Assembly: GCF_019801605.1 (NCBI RefSeq)
Contig: NZ_JAHVIT010000001.1
Coordinates: 1,054,001-1,118,000, forward strand
Origin: Maritimibacter alkaliphilus
GTDB lineage: Bacteria > Pseudomonadota > Alphaproteobacteria > Rhodobacterales > Rhodobacteraceae
Direction: 5' to 3'
DNA length: 64,000 nt
Shown here: in pieces, positions 7,359 to 16,414 of the stretch
How positions within the stretch are numbered: position 1 is the first letter of the stretch
Layout of the letters: every line of letters starts with the position of its first letter
Made by a program: the position numbers and the translations under genes
The notes under the pieces: generated by a model
Told to the model about the DNA's origin: nothing
Database searches by the model: none
What the model saw: the letters and a program-made list of their open reading frames with translations, nothing else

Positions 7359-9842
7359 ATGAGCACCCAGCACCTGAATATCGCCGTCGAGGGCATGTCC
7401 TGCGCCTCCTGTGTGGGGCGTGTCCAGCGCGCGCTGGAGGGTGTCGAGGGCGCCTCCAACGTCTCGGTCAACCTCGCCAGCGAAAGCGCGGCCCTCGATA
7501 TCGAGGGCGACGCGTCGCGTGTTTTCGACACGCTGGAAGCGGCGGGCTACCCGGCGCGGGCCCATGAGGTCACGCTGAACGTCTCCGAGATGACCTGCGC
7601 CTCCTGCGTGGGCCGCGTTGACCGGGCGCTGAAGAAACAGCCCGGCGTGCTGGACGTGAACGTGAACCTCGCCTCCGAGACGGCAACGGTGCGCTACATG
7701 GAGGGCGCGGTGACGCCCTCCGACCTGATGCGCGCCTCCGAGGAGGCGGGCTATCCGGCGGAGATCGCGCAGGCCGACGCCGCCCAGACCCAGGGCGAAC
7801 GCAAGGCCGAGGAGGCGCGCCATCTGGCCCGGCGCACCCTGCTGGCGGGCGCATTGGCCCTGCCGGTTTTCGTGCTGGAGATGGGCGGCCATGTGATTCC
7901 CGGGTTCCATCACTGGATCGGGCAGACCATCGGGCACCAGACCTCGTGGCTGATCCAGTTCGTGCTGACGACGCTGGTGCTGATCGGGCCCGGTCGGATG
8001 TTCTATGCCAAGGGGATCCCGGCGCTGCTGAAGGGCGCACCGGACATGAATTCGCTCGTCGCCGTGGGGACGCTGGCGGCATGGTCCTTCTCCGTCGTGG
8101 CGACCTTCCTGCCGGGTCTGCTGCCCGAGACGGCGCGCGCGGTCTACTTCGAGGCCGCCGCGGTGATCGTCGTGCTGATCCTGCTGGGCCGCTTCATGGA
8201 GGCCCGTGCCAAGGGGCGCACCGGCGCCGCGATCCAGAAACTGCTGGGGCTTCAGGTGCGCACCGCGCGGGTCGAGCGGGACGGCGCGGCGCAGGACGTG
8301 TCCATCGAGCAGATCCGCGCGGGCGACGTGCTGATCGTGCGGCCCGGCGAGCGGATCGCGGTGGACGGTGAAGTGATCTCGGGCGAGAGCCACGTGGACG
8401 AGAGCATGATCACCGGCGAGCCGCTGCCCGTGACCAAGGTCGAGGGCGATGCGGTCACCGGCGGCACGGTGAACGGCGCGGGTGGCTTCCGCTTCCGCGC
8501 GACGCGGGTGGGCGCCGATACGACGCTGGCGCAGATCATCCGCATGGTGGAACAGGCGCAGGGGGCCAAGCTGCCGATCCAGGGCCTCGTGGACCGGATC
8601 ACGCTCTACTTCGTGCCTGCGGTCATGGGCACGGCCTTGCTGACGCTGCTGGTCTGGCTGGTTTTCGGTCCCGCGCCGGTGCTGAGCCATGCGCTCGTCG
8701 CCGCCGTGTCGGTGCTGATCATCGCATGTCCCTGTGCCATGGGGCTGGCGACGCCGACCTCGATCATGGTGGGCACCGGACGGGCGGCCGACCTAGGCGT
8801 GCTCTTCCGCAAGGGCGATGCGCTTCAGGCGCTTGCGGATGTGGAGGTCGTGGCGCTGGACAAGACCGGCACGGTGACCGAAGGCCGCCCCGAGCTGACC
8901 GAGGTGGAACTGGCAGACGGCTTTGACCTGAACGAGGTGCTGTCGCTGGTGGCGGCGGTCGAGGCCGGATCGGAACACCCGGTGGCACAGGCGATCCTGC
9001 GCGGCGCCTCGGCGCTGAAGGTGCCGGAGGCCGAGGGCTTCACCTCGATCACCGGCTACGGCGTGCGGGCGCGTGTCGCGGGCCGCGACGTGCTGGTGGG
9101 CGCGGACCGGTTGATGACCCGCGAGGGCGTGGATCTGGGCCCGTTGGCCGAGGTCGAAGCCCGGCTCGCGGCCCGGGGGCGCACGGCGCTCTTTGCCGCC
9201 GTGGACGGGCAGGTGGCGGCGGTGATCGCGGTGTCCGACCCGGTGAAACGCGCCTCGGCGGAGGCCATCGCGGCGCTGCGCGCGCGCGGGCTGGAGGTGG
9301 CGATGATCACCGGCGACAAGCAGGCCACGGCGGAGGCCATCGCGGCCGAGACCGGCATCGACCGCGTCATCGCGGGCGTGCTGCCCGACGGCAAGGTGGC
9401 TGCGCTGGAGAACCTGTCAGAAGGCGGCCGCAAGGTGGCCTTCGTGGGCGACGGCATCAACGATGCGCCGGCGCTCGCCCATGCGGATGTGGGCATCGCC
9501 ATCGGCACCGGCACGGACGTGGCGATCGAGAGCGCGGACGTGGTGCTGATGTCGGGCGATCTGCGCGGCGTGGTGAACGCGGTCGAGGTCTCGTCGCGGA
9601 CCATGGCGAACATCCGGCAGAACCTGTTCTGGGCGTTTGGCTACAACACTGTGCTGATCCCCGTGGCGGCGGGCGTCTTCTTCCCGGCGTTTGGCTGGCT
9701 GCTGTCGCCGATGCTGGCGGCGGGGGCGATGGCGCTGTCCTCGGTCTTCGTGCTGTCGAATGCACTGCGCCTGCGGCGGGTGAAACCGGCGCTGCGGGAA
9801 GAACGCGGGGCAATGGTCGGGGGAGCGGTCGCAGCGGAGTGA
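7359..9842 (+). CDS. copA: Cu(I)-exporting P1B-type ATPase
   Basis: 827 residues, the usual size for CopA with two N-terminal metal domains. HMA 1 has GMSCASC (Cys15/18) and HMA 2 has EMTCASC (Cys80/83). Membrane helices follow from about residue 150. The intramembrane site is [12 protein letters not shown] near residue 455. The phosphorylation motif is DKTGTVTEG near 501, SEHPVAQAI is the P1B-specific HP motif, and [18 protein letters not shown] is near 697. It pumps Cu(I) from cytosol to periplasm at the cost of ATP. A purine-rich GAAGGAGA precedes the ATG. It is paired divergently with copZ and probably activated by a CueR-like regulator encoded elsewhere. Confidence 0.97.
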   Translation: MSTQHLNIAVEGMSCASCVGRVQRALEGVEGASNVSVNLASESAALDIEGDASRVFDTLEAAGYPARAHEVTLNVSEMTCASCVGRVDRALKKQPGVLDVNVNLASETATVRYMEGAVTPSDLMRASEEAGYPAEIAQADAAQTQGERKAEEARHLARRTLLAGALALPVFVLEMGGHVIPGFHHWIGQTIGHQTSWLIQFVLTTLVLIGPGRMFYAKGIPALLKGAPDMNSLVAVGTLAAWSFSVVATFLPGLLPETARAVYFEAAAVIVVLILLGRFMEARAKGRTGAAIQKLLGLQVRTARVERDGAAQDVSIEQIRAGDVLIVRPGERIAVDGEVISGESHVDESMITGEPLPVTKVEGDAVTGGTVNGAGGFRFRATRVGADTTLAQIIRMVEQAQGAKLPIQGLVDRITLYFVPAVMGTALLTLLVWLVFGPAPVLSHALVAAVSVLIIACPCAMGLATPTSIMVGTGRAADLGVLFRKGDALQALADVEVVALDKTGTVTEGRPELTEVELADGFDLNEVLSLVAAVEAGSEHPVAQAILRGASALKVPEAEGFTSITGYGVRARVAGRDVLVGADRLMTREGVDLGPLAEVEARLAARGRTALFAAVDGQVAAVIAVSDPVKRASAEAIAALRARGLEVAMITGDKQATAEAIAAETGIDRVIAGVLPDGKVAALENLSEGGRKVAFVGDGINDAPALAHADVGIAIGTGTDVAIESADVVLMSGDLRGVVNAVEVSSRTMANIRQNLFWAFGYNTVLIPVAAGVFFPAFGWLLSPMLAAGAMALSSVFVLSNALRLRRVKPALREERGAMVGGAVAAE

Positions 9843-10196
9843 AGGGCGCGCGTGCCTTGAGGCCTATTGCTCCCTCCATGTTGCCGTTCAGCGGCACCAT
9901 GCCTTACGAGGGTACCCCCGGCCGATAGGCCGGGCAGCGCCTGCCTGCCCCCCGGCAGGCGCTTGGATACGGCACCTCTCCGGCGCGCGGGTGCGTTTCA
10001 TCTACGTCAACTGACCCGCAGCCGAGTGGTACGGCGCCTACCCAGGCAGGCGCTGCCCTGCGTGGGAGATGGCTGGGGCGCTCGGCGGGGGGCGCAGAGG
10101 CTTTGGTATCGCACTGCGCGCCTGGGGCCGTGATGAAACCGGGTTCAGCGGAACGACTTTGGCGAGCGGCAGGCCGTTCGCCCAGCTTTGGAACGC
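9843..10196. other. Non-coding interval downstream of copA
   Basis: About 350 bp between the convergent copA and gamma-glutamyltransferase genes. It contains the second copy of the palindromic repeat element and nothing else that I can recognise. Confidence 0.6.
9917..10058. repeat. Palindromic repeat element, copy 2
   Basis: Same organisation as copy 1: a short hairpin CCCGGCC/GGCCGGG (9917-9934), then a perfect 16-bp inverted repeat, GGGCAGCGCCTGCCTG (9932-9947) with its complement at 10043-10058. The loop is 95 bp here against 28 bp in copy 1. Relative to copy 1 one base in each arm has changed, and the two changes compensate each other, so pairing is preserved. Confidence 0.8.
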
Positions 10197-10220
10197 AAAA
10201 CGCCGCCCCGTGGGGCGGCG
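10197..10220 (-). terminator. Rho-independent terminator of the ggt operon
   Basis: On the minus strand a GC-rich stem CGCCGCCCC/GGGGCGGCG closed by a tiny loop is followed by TTTTGCG. It lies about 30 bp after the gamma-glutamyltransferase stop codon. Confidence 0.75.
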
Positions 10221-10249
10221 CCCTGTGTCGAAGGCAGAACTGTCAGCGC

Positions 10250-11857
10250 TCAATACGCAAGCGCATAGCCATCCCGCCGCGGATCGGCACCGGCCATCCG
10301 CAACCCGTTCTCCAGCACCCGGATGCAGCCCACCGAACAGGGTCCCTCCAGCGGCGGGCAGGTCGTTATCGGGTGGCCGAGCTTGGCCAGGGCCTCGACC
10401 ACGGCGGGGCCAAAGTCCTCTTCCAGCTTCAGCGAGGAGCCTGCCACATGCGGGTACTTGCTGGTCTGGCGCGGCTGCGAGGAGGACCAGCGCGGCGCTT
10501 CCACCGCGCTCTGCGGGTCGAGGCCGAAGTCCACGAGCGCCACCATGATCTGCATGTTCACCTGCACCTGATCGTCGGCCCCGGGGGTCCCCAGCACGGC
10601 CCAGGGCTTACCATCCCTGAACATCATCGGCGCGTTCATCGTGTGGCGCACGCGACGGCCGGGCACGAGACGGTTGGCGTGGCCTTCCTCCAGATGCCAG
10701 CCGGTCATCCGGTTGTTCAGCAGGATACCCGTACCCCCCGCCACGATGCCCGAGCCATAGGGCGCATAGAGCGACTGGATGCAGGAGACGACATTGCCCG
10801 CGTCGTCCACCACGGCAAAATAGGTCGTGTTTCCCGAGCCCTGCGGCAGCGGGATCGGCACCTCCTGCGCGGCGTCGCGCTGGATGCGCTTGGCGATTTC
10901 GGCGGTATAGGTCTCCGACAGGATCTCGGGGTCGAAATCGACGAAGTCCGGATCGCCCGAATAGATCTCGCGGTCGAGGAAGGCCTGTTTCTTGGCCTCC
11001 ACCATCAGGTGGATCAGCTCGGGCGAGCGCGGGCCGTAGTCCGACAGGTCGAAATGTTCGAGGATCTTCATCTGCTGGAGCAGCGCGAAGCCCATGGAGT
11101 TGGTCGGCGTCTGGCGGATTTCATAGCCGCGATAGGTCGCGGTAATCGGCGCCTGTGCCTGTGGCTGGAAGGCGGCCATGTCGGCCTCGGTCACCATCAC
11201 GCCGGCCTCTGCCATGGCCGCGACGAAGCGCTTGGCAAGCGCGCCGCGATAGAAGGTCTCGGCCCCGTCTGTGGCAATTTCCTCAAGCGTGGCAGCCAGT
11301 TGCGGCTGTTTCAGCAGGTGGCCAAGCGCGGGCAGGGCGCCGCCGTCCAGATAGCAGGCCGAGGCATAGGCATTGCCGGTCAGGCTGCCCATGAACTGGT
11401 CGGTGAAGCGGCGGTAGGTATGGCTGATGGGCAGCCCGTCGCGGGCAAGCGCAATGGCAGGTTGCACCACCGCGGTCCAGTCAAGCCGCCCGTGCGCCGC
11501 CTGAAGCGCCGCCACGCCGCCAAGCGCGCCGGGGGTCGAGACGGCGAGCGGGCCGAGGTCGGGAATGCCGTTGGCATAGGTGCCCTCGGGGATCTCCAGC
11601 GGGGCCGCGCCGGTGCCGTTGAAGATCGTGCTCTGCCCCGTGGCGGCGTCGAAATAATGGTAAAAGCCGTCGCCGCCGAGACCCGACATGAAGGGCTCGG
11701 CCACGCCGAGCGCGAGCGAGATCGCGGCAGCCGCATCGGCGGCAGAGCCGCCCGCGCGCAGGATGTCGAACCCGGCCTGCGTGGCGGCGGGGTGGTTCGA
11801 GACCACGGCAGCGGTCTGCCCCATGGCGAGGGGGCGGTGGGTGCGGGGCAGGCTCAT
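10250..11857 (-). CDS. Gamma-glutamyltransferase family protein
   Basis: 535 residues of the Ntn-hydrolase GGT family. The N-terminal part shows GQTAAVVSNHPAATQAGFDILRAGG and MSGLGGDGF. The autocatalytic cleavage site and nucleophile are the threonines in SGNTTYFAVVD near residue 342. The C-terminal domain carries LLNNRMTGW, RHTMNAPMM and a degenerate glycine loop (GTPGADDQVQ). The family transfers or hydrolyses gamma-glutamyl groups, or cleaves related acyl amides. No obvious signal peptide is present, which is unusual for classical periplasmic GGT and suggests a cytosolic acylase or a gamma-glutamyl compound hydrolase. It overlaps the upstream M20 peptidase by ATGA, so both probably act in one peptide-type degradation route. 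Confidence 0.85.
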   Translation of the reverse strand: MSLPRTHRPLAMGQTAAVVSNHPAATQAGFDILRAGGSAADAAAAISLALGVAEPFMSGLGGDGFYHYFDAATGQSTIFNGTGAAPLEIPEGTYANGIPDLGPLAVSTPGALGGVAALQAAHGRLDWTAVVQPAIALARDGLPISHTYRRFTDQFMGSLTGNAYASACYLDGGALPALGHLLKQPQLAATLEEIATDGAETFYRGALAKRFVAAMAEAGVMVTEADMAAFQPQAQAPITATYRGYEIRQTPTNSMGFALLQQMKILEHFDLSDYGPRSPELIHLMVEAKKQAFLDREIYSGDPDFVDFDPEILSETYTAEIAKRIQRDAAQEVPIPLPQGSGNTTYFAVVDDAGNVVSCIQSLYAPYGSGIVAGGTGILLNNRMTGWHLEEGHANRLVPGRRVRHTMNAPMMFRDGKPWAVLGTPGADDQVQVNMQIMVALVDFGLDPQSAVEAPRWSSSQPRQTSKYPHVAGSSLKLEEDFGPAVVEALAKLGHPITTCPPLEGPCSVGCIRVLENGLRMAGADPRRDGYALAY

Positions 11858-13254
11858 GCGGAGGCCTCCGGTGTATTGCTGGTAAAGGTGCCGAGATCCC
11901 AGAACAGCCCGGTCATCAGCGCCACGCCGCTTTCGGCGATCGAGGCGGGCAGGTGTTCGTCGGGCCCGTGCTGGCGGCAGCCGGGATAGGAATGCGGCAC
12001 CCAGATCGTCGGCAGGCCAAGGCCCTCGGTAAAGGCGTCGTTGGGGATCGTGCCGCCGATGTTGGGCAGGATCGCCGGGGCCTCTCCCAGCGTTTCGGTG
12101 ATCGAACCCTTGGCCCAGACCACCCAGGGGTCGGCGGGATCGAGGCGGGTGGCGTTGGTCAGCTTCCGCTGGGTCGCGGTGATCTTGACCTTCTGCCAGC
12201 CGTGGGCGTCGAGGTGGCGGCGCAGCCCGTCCAGGGCCTTCTCGGGATCGACACCGGCCACGAAGCGCAGCTGGCAGCGCGCGCGGGCCGAGCCGGGGAT
12301 CGCGTTCACCGGGGCCTCGGGCTGGCCGGCGATCATGGCGAGGATCGAGAAGGAGGACCAGCCATAGACCCGTTCGACCGGCGTCAGCGAGGGCTCACCC
12401 CAGTCCGGGTCGATCTCGGGGTCGCCGGGGGCGGTGTCGAGAGGGCAGTCCGCAAGCGCGTCGCGCACGGAATTCGGCAGGGAGGCAGGCACCCATTCAG
12501 GCACCCGGATCGCGCCGCGTTCGCTGGTCAGCGTGGCAAGCGCCTGCACCAGTTCGATGGCCGGATCGTTCAGCAGACCGCCCCAGTTGCCGGAGTGATA
12601 GCCCTGCGGACGGCTCTCCACCGAGAGGTCGAAGGCCAGCACCTGGCGCGAGCCGAGGTAGATCGTGGGCCGGTCCTTGGACAGGCGCGGCCCGTCGGAG
12701 GCGATCAGTACGTCGGCCTGCAGGTCCTCGGCATAGTCGGTGCAGATCTCGCGCAGGCCGGGAGAGCCCACTTCCTCGCCCATCTCGACGAGGTACTTGC
12801 AGTTGAAGCCGAGCGACCCGCGCGCGGCCAGCACCTGTTCCAGCGCCGAGATGTTCGTCAGCATCTGGCCCTTGTTGTCGGCCGCGCCGCGCCCGTACCA
12901 CGCGCCGTCCCGCTTCGTCAGGGTCCAGGGATCGAGGCCCTCGGCCCATTGCGCGGCCTGTCCGTGGGTCACGTCGCCATGGCCATAGCAGAGCATGGTG
13001 GGTTTCGCCGGATCCTCGATCCGCTCGGCCAGCAGGAAGGGCGTCGCGGCGGCTTCATGCTCCAGCAGGCGGCAGGTGAAGCCCATTTCCTCGAAGGTGG
13101 GGATCATCACGTCGGAGAGGAACTGCGCCAGCAGCGGCGCCTTCTCGGGGACCTGGCTTTCGGTGGTCCAGCCGACCCAGTCGGCGAGGCGGTTGAAGAA
13201 GGGCCCTTCGGTCACGAGGTCCCGGGCGGCGGCGATGGCCGTAGCGCGCGTCAT
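11854..13254 (-). CDS. M20 family metallopeptidase
   Basis: 466 residues from the ATG at 13254, which lies six bases after AAAGGAG; an in-frame ATG six bases earlier abuts that site and is less likely. Zinc-site motifs are CYGHGDVTHG, YGRGAADNKGQ, EMGEEVGSPG, IASDGPR and the C-terminal PHSYPGCRQHGPDEH. A dimerisation domain (about 210-370) interrupts the catalytic one. Members hydrolyse dipeptides, acyl-amino acids or carbamoyl compounds. It is the first gene of a two-gene operon with the GGT homologue. No transporter is adjacent, so the substrate is open. Confidence 0.88.
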   Translation of the reverse strand: MTRATAIAAARDLVTEGPFFNRLADWVGWTTESQVPEKAPLLAQFLSDVMIPTFEEMGFTCRLLEHEAAATPFLLAERIEDPAKPTMLCYGHGDVTHGQAAQWAEGLDPWTLTKRDGAWYGRGAADNKGQMLTNISALEQVLAARGSLGFNCKYLVEMGEEVGSPGLREICTDYAEDLQADVLIASDGPRLSKDRPTIYLGSRQVLAFDLSVESRPQGYHSGNWGGLLNDPAIELVQALATLTSERGAIRVPEWVPASLPNSVRDALADCPLDTAPGDPEIDPDWGEPSLTPVERVYGWSSFSILAMIAGQPEAPVNAIPGSARARCQLRFVAGVDPEKALDGLRRHLDAHGWQKVKITATQRKLTNATRLDPADPWVVWAKGSITETLGEAPAILPNIGGTIPNDAFTEGLGLPTIWVPHSYPGCRQHGPDEHLPASIAESGVALMTGLFWDLGTFTSNTPEASA

Positions 13255-13551
13255 ACACATCTCCTTTGCCGGCGGTGAGGGCCGCCGTCTCTTGGGGCAT
13301 CGCGGTCAGAAGGGGCATTCTGCCGGGGGCGCCGGATGCCGGTCGTCAGGCCCAGCCTCGCAAGAGGTCCTATACGGTGCACTTGAGCCGCGGCGGACCT
13401 TACGCCGATCCGGGGGGATTGGAAGAGCCGGGAGCGGATTGCGCGGGCATTTTCCGGGCAGGTGCCGCATGTGCGGGCAAGCGGTCGCCCGGTAGAGCCG
13501 GACGCTCGTGGAGGGCAGGGTGAGGCGATGCGCGAAGAGGGGCGGGTAACG

Positions 13552-13611
13552 CCCTCACATCAAACGGAAACTCGCGGTTTCGCGTCTGGCCGTGCCGATC
13601 AGATGTGAGGG
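13552..13611. other. Inverted repeat just downstream of tRNA-Gly
   Basis: A perfect 10-bp inverted repeat, CCCTCACATC (13552-13561) and GATGTGAGGG (13602-13611), encloses a smaller GAAAC/GTTTC stem (13567-13581). It begins five bases beyond the tRNA 3' end, so a nascent tRNA transcript could fold it. No U-run follows, so a simple Rho-independent terminator is not evident. Confidence 0.5.
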
Positions 13612-13616
13612 AGATC

Positions 13617-13690
13617 TGGAGCGGGTAGCGGGAATCGAACCCGCGCGTTCAGCTTGGGAAGCTGACAGGCTACCATTACATCATACCCGC
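13617..13690 (-). tRNA. tRNA-Gly, anticodon CCC
   Basis: A full cloverleaf on the minus strand. The acceptor stem is GCGGGTA (13690-13684) with TACCCGC. The D-arm has the short AATGGTA loop. The anticodon arm TCAGC-TTCCCAA-GCTGA gives anticodon CCC, reading GGG. The T-arm is GCGGG-TTCGATT-CCCGC. The discriminator U and a genome-encoded CCA (13619-13617) complete it. Length is 74 nt including CCA. It stands alone, with no integrase or attachment-site debris nearby. Confidence 0.95.
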
Positions 13691-13880
13691 CGCGTGGCCG
13701 ATCAGATAGCGCGGGACGGGGACGAGCGCAAGGGGAAGCTGCTGCGCTGCCGCAGGGATTTTCCCGACGTCGTGGGGCGGCGTTTTTGCAGAGCCAGCTG
13801 TCGGGCTTCGGGCGCCGCGACGCGCCAGCGGGCGACCGCGCGTCGACCTTGGATGGCGCGGCACAGAGACTCCCGGTCCC

Positions 13881-14657
13881 TCACGCGCCCGGCATCGGCC
13901 CCCGGTAGCCGCGGGTCTGGGAAATCGCCTGCCCAAGCGTGGTGATCGCCCTGATGTGGTCCTCCGACGGCGGCGTGGTGAGATACTGGATCGAGCCCAC
14001 CATGGCCACGGTCGCAATCAGTCGGCCCGCGTGATCGAAGACCGGGGCGGCGATGACGTTGACCCCCAGCAGGGTCTCCTCCGGGGCGAGGCCATAGCCC
14101 CGGGCGCGGGTCTCCTCGATCCGGGCGCGCAGGGCCGCCGCATCGGTGATCGTGTGCGGCGTCAGCGCCTTCATCTCGCCCGCGCAGATGTCCTCGAGCA
14201 GGGTGGGCTCGCTCCAGGCCAGCATGACCTGCCCCTGGGCCGATGAATGCAGCGAGAGCTGGCTGCCCTGCCGCACGCCGATCTCGATCGCGTGGGTGCC
14301 GTGAAGCGCCGCGATGACGTTGAGCATCCGCTTGTTCACGGTGCTCATGGTCACGGCGAGGCCGGTCTCGCTGCGGGTGTTGCGCATCAGGCTGTCGGCA
14401 GAGGCAGCGAGGTCGGCGATATGCGTCGCCCGCTGTCCCACGAGCCACGCCTTGGGCCCCAGCCCGTAGCGCCCGCTGATCGGATCGCGCGCGACCCAAC
14501 CGCTTTCCTCCAGCGTGAAGAGGTGCTTGTGCGCCGCGCTCTTCACGATCCCCATCGCCTCGGCGATCTGGGTCTGGCTCATCGGATCCTCGGAAAAGGC
14601 GATCGTCTCGAGGATATGGAGAGCCATGTCCGATGTCTTCACCCGTGCCTTCTGCAT
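13881..14657 (-). CDS. IclR-family transcriptional regulator
   Basis: 258 residues from the ATG at 14657, which has GGAAAGGGG upstream; upstream in-frame starts lack a ribosome binding site. Residues 5-65 form the winged helix (MALHILETIAF, SQTQIAEAMGIVKSAAHKHL, TLEESGWVARD). The rest is the IclR effector domain (SETGLAVTMSTVNKRMLNVI, LHSSAQGQVMLA, TRARGYGLAPEE, GVNVIAAPVFDHAGRLIATV). It is divergent from the TRAP transporter genes, and GAAC/GTTC half-sites lie between them, so it most likely controls that operon in response to the imported organic acid or its product. Confidence 0.9.
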   Translation of the reverse strand: MQKARVKTSDMALHILETIAFSEDPMSQTQIAEAMGIVKSAAHKHLFTLEESGWVARDPISGRYGLGPKAWLVGQRATHIADLAASADSLMRNTRSETGLAVTMSTVNKRMLNVIAALHGTHAIEIGVRQGSQLSLHSSAQGQVMLAWSEPTLLEDICAGEMKALTPHTITDAAALRARIEETRARGYGLAPEETLLGVNVIAAPVFDHAGRLIATVAMVGSIQYLTTPPSEDHIRAITTLGQAISQTRGYRGPMPGA

Positions 14658-14762
14658 GTCGCCCCTTTCCGGTGACCGTTTTTGCCGGTCGTTATCCTGT
14701 TCATTTCTCTGTCCTGATCCCGTTCTTGACAAGATCAGAACAATCTGCAAGCCTCAATGCGA

Positions 14763-14787
14763 GAACGATGGTTCTTATATTGAGAAC
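14763..14787. promoter_or_regulatory. Candidate IclR operator
   Basis: Two overlapping dyads share one arm: GAAC-GATG-GTTC (14763-14774) and GTTCT-N7-AGAAC (14771-14787). Another GAAC occurs at about 14738. They sit 16 bp upstream of the dctP start, between the divergent regulator and transporter genes, where an IclR protein would be expected to bind. I could not place convincing -10 and -35 boxes. Confidence 0.45.
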
Positions 14788-14802
14788 TTGGAGGAGGTTC
14801 AA

Positions 14803-15798
14803 ATGAAATTTCACACTGGTTTCGCCGGGGTGCTGGCAGGCACCCTGATCACGCTGGCTCCGGCGGCAATGGCGCAGGATCTGACTCTGACGCTGGGCCA
14901 TGCGGTCTTCGAGTCCCACCCCCTGCATGATGCGGCGGTGCGCTTTGCCAGGGAAGTGGATGAACGCTCGGACGGGTCGATCAAGATCGACATCTTCCCG
15001 GCGCGCCAGATGGGCGACGTGAAGGAACTTATGGAGGGGGTCCAACTGGGCACGGTGGACATGACCGTGAACTCCTCCTCGGCGCTTGCCACGCTGACGC
15101 CGGCGGTGGATGCCTTCCAGCTGCCCTATGTTATGCGCGGCTACGCGGAGTTTGCCAAGATGGCCGTCTCGCCCGAGGCGGAGGCGATCATGGATGCGCT
15201 CGGCGATCACGGGATGATCGGGCTCGGTCTCTACGAGGGCGGGCAGCGGCACTTCCTGTCGACCGGCGACACCGTCACCTCGATGGAGGGCTTCAAGGGG
15301 CTCAAGACCCGCGTGGCCCCCACCAAGCTCTTCCTTGCGGTCTGGAACGCCGTCGGCGTCAACCCGACGCCCATGGCCTACGGCGAGATCTATTCGGGGC
15401 TCGAGACCGGCGCCATCGACGCGGTGGAGATCAACCTGACCTCGATCGAGTCCGAAGGGCTCTACGAGGCGGCGCATAACGTGACGCTGACCGGGCATTA
15501 CTTCTGGCCGGGGATCATGCTGATCAACAAGGACCTCTTCGAGGGGCTGACCGAGGAGCAGCAGACCATCCTGCGCGAAAGCGCCCGCGCCTCGGTGGAG
15601 CCGCAGGTGATGGCCGTGGCCGACTACGACGAGGAGCTGAAAGACACGCTGGCCGCCAAGGGGGTGACGATCACCGAGGCGTCGGACGACTTCAAGGCCC
15701 AGCTGGAGGAGGCCTGGGCACCGGTGGTGAAAAGCTATGCCGACAGCGATCCGCTGATCGCCGCCTTCGTGGAGAAGGCGCAGTCGCTGCAGGACTGA
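14803..15798 (+). CDS. dctP: TRAP transporter solute-binding protein, DctP family
   Basis: 331 residues with an N-terminal signal peptide (KFHTGFAGVLAGTLITLAP, cut near AMAQ). It is a DctP-fold periplasmic receptor: LTLGHAVFESHPLHDAAVRF, GSIKIDIFPARQMGD, the LKTRVAPTKLF segment in which the conserved arginine contacts a carboxylate, and YGEIYSGLETGAIDAVEI. It should bind an organic acid and deliver it to the DctQM membrane subunits. The start follows GGAGGAG at 14790-14796. It leads the operon dctP-dctQ-dctM-DHOD-like, opposite an IclR regulator. The ligand cannot be read from sequence. Confidence 0.92.
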   Translation: MKFHTGFAGVLAGTLITLAPAAMAQDLTLTLGHAVFESHPLHDAAVRFAREVDERSDGSIKIDIFPARQMGDVKELMEGVQLGTVDMTVNSSSALATLTPAVDAFQLPYVMRGYAEFAKMAVSPEAEAIMDALGDHGMIGLGLYEGGQRHFLSTGDTVTSMEGFKGLKTRVAPTKLFLAVWNAVGVNPTPMAYGEIYSGLETGAIDAVEINLTSIESEGLYEAAHNVTLTGHYFWPGIMLINKDLFEGLTEEQQTILRESARASVEPQVMAVADYDEELKDTLAAKGVTITEASDDFKAQLEEAWAPVVKSYADSDPLIAAFVEKAQSLQD

Positions 15799-15809
15799 GG
15801 CAGGCTGCG

Positions 15810-15840
15810 CAGGCGGGCCGGCGCTGACCCGGCCCGCCTG
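15810..15840 (+). promoter_or_regulatory. Intercistronic hairpin between dctP and dctQ
   Basis: A perfect 12-bp stem, CAGGCGGGCCGG with its complement, and a 7-nt loop. No U-run follows. Such hairpins behind the receptor gene commonly stabilise its mRNA relative to the membrane subunits. That role is inferred here. Confidence 0.6.
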
Positions 15841-15877
15841 TCGCCGGATGCCCACAGGAAAGACGAAGGGAGGAGAC

Positions 15878-16414
15878 ATGCAGGCGCGTGACTTGCCGCC
15901 GCCGCTGACGCGTTTCGTGCGCGGATACGTGGCGATACTGGAAACCCTATTGATCTCGGGCGTGGCCGCGGTGGTGGTGATCGCCACGCTGCAGGTCTTC
16001 TTCCGCTACGTGGTGGGCGCCTCGCTCTCCTGGTCGGAGGAGGCGCTGCGCTACATCATGATCTGGATCACCTCGCTCGGCCTCGGACTGGCCTATTCGC
16101 GCGGTGAGATGATCGGGATGGAGCTGCTGGTGCACCTGCTGCCGCCCCGTGCCGCCCTCGTCGTGACGCAGGCCGGGCGCGTGCTGGTGCTGGCGATGAT
16201 GCTGACCATCGCCTGGTACGGCTGGAAGTTCGCCTGGAAGACCCGCGGCGGCACCGCCACGGCGATCCCGGTCTCCATGTTCCTCATTCACATCTCGGTG
16301 GCGGTGGGCAGCCTGCTGGTGGCGCTGCACGTGGCGGCGACGCTGGTGCTGACCTTCTGCCGGGGCACAGAGCCCCGCAGCACCGAGTTCCATATCCCGG
16401 AGATCGCGGAATGA
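15878..16414 (+). CDS. dctQ: TRAP transporter small permease, DctQ family
   Basis: 178 residues, with four predicted membrane segments (around residues 20-45, 55-75, 90-112 and 133-155). The family motif is FFRYVVGASLSWSEEALRYIMIWITSLGLGLAYSRGEMIG. This subunit joins the large permease DctM to form the sodium-driven membrane complex. The ATG at 15878 is chosen because GGGAGGAG lies just upstream; an earlier in-frame ATG lacks one. It overlaps dctM by ATGA. Confidence 0.9.
   Translation: MQARDLPPPLTRFVRGYVAILETLLISGVAAVVVIATLQVFFRYVVGASLSWSEEALRYIMIWITSLGLGLAYSRGEMIGMELLVHLLPPRAALVVTQAGRVLVLAMMLTIAWYGWKFAWKTRGGTATAIPVSMFLIHISVAVGSLLVALHVAATLVLTFCRGTEPRSTEFHIPEIAE

Noticed and set aside
13617..13690. 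Genomic island integrated at tRNA-Gly
   Set aside because: No integrase, no direct repeat of the tRNA 3' end and no change in gene style on either side.
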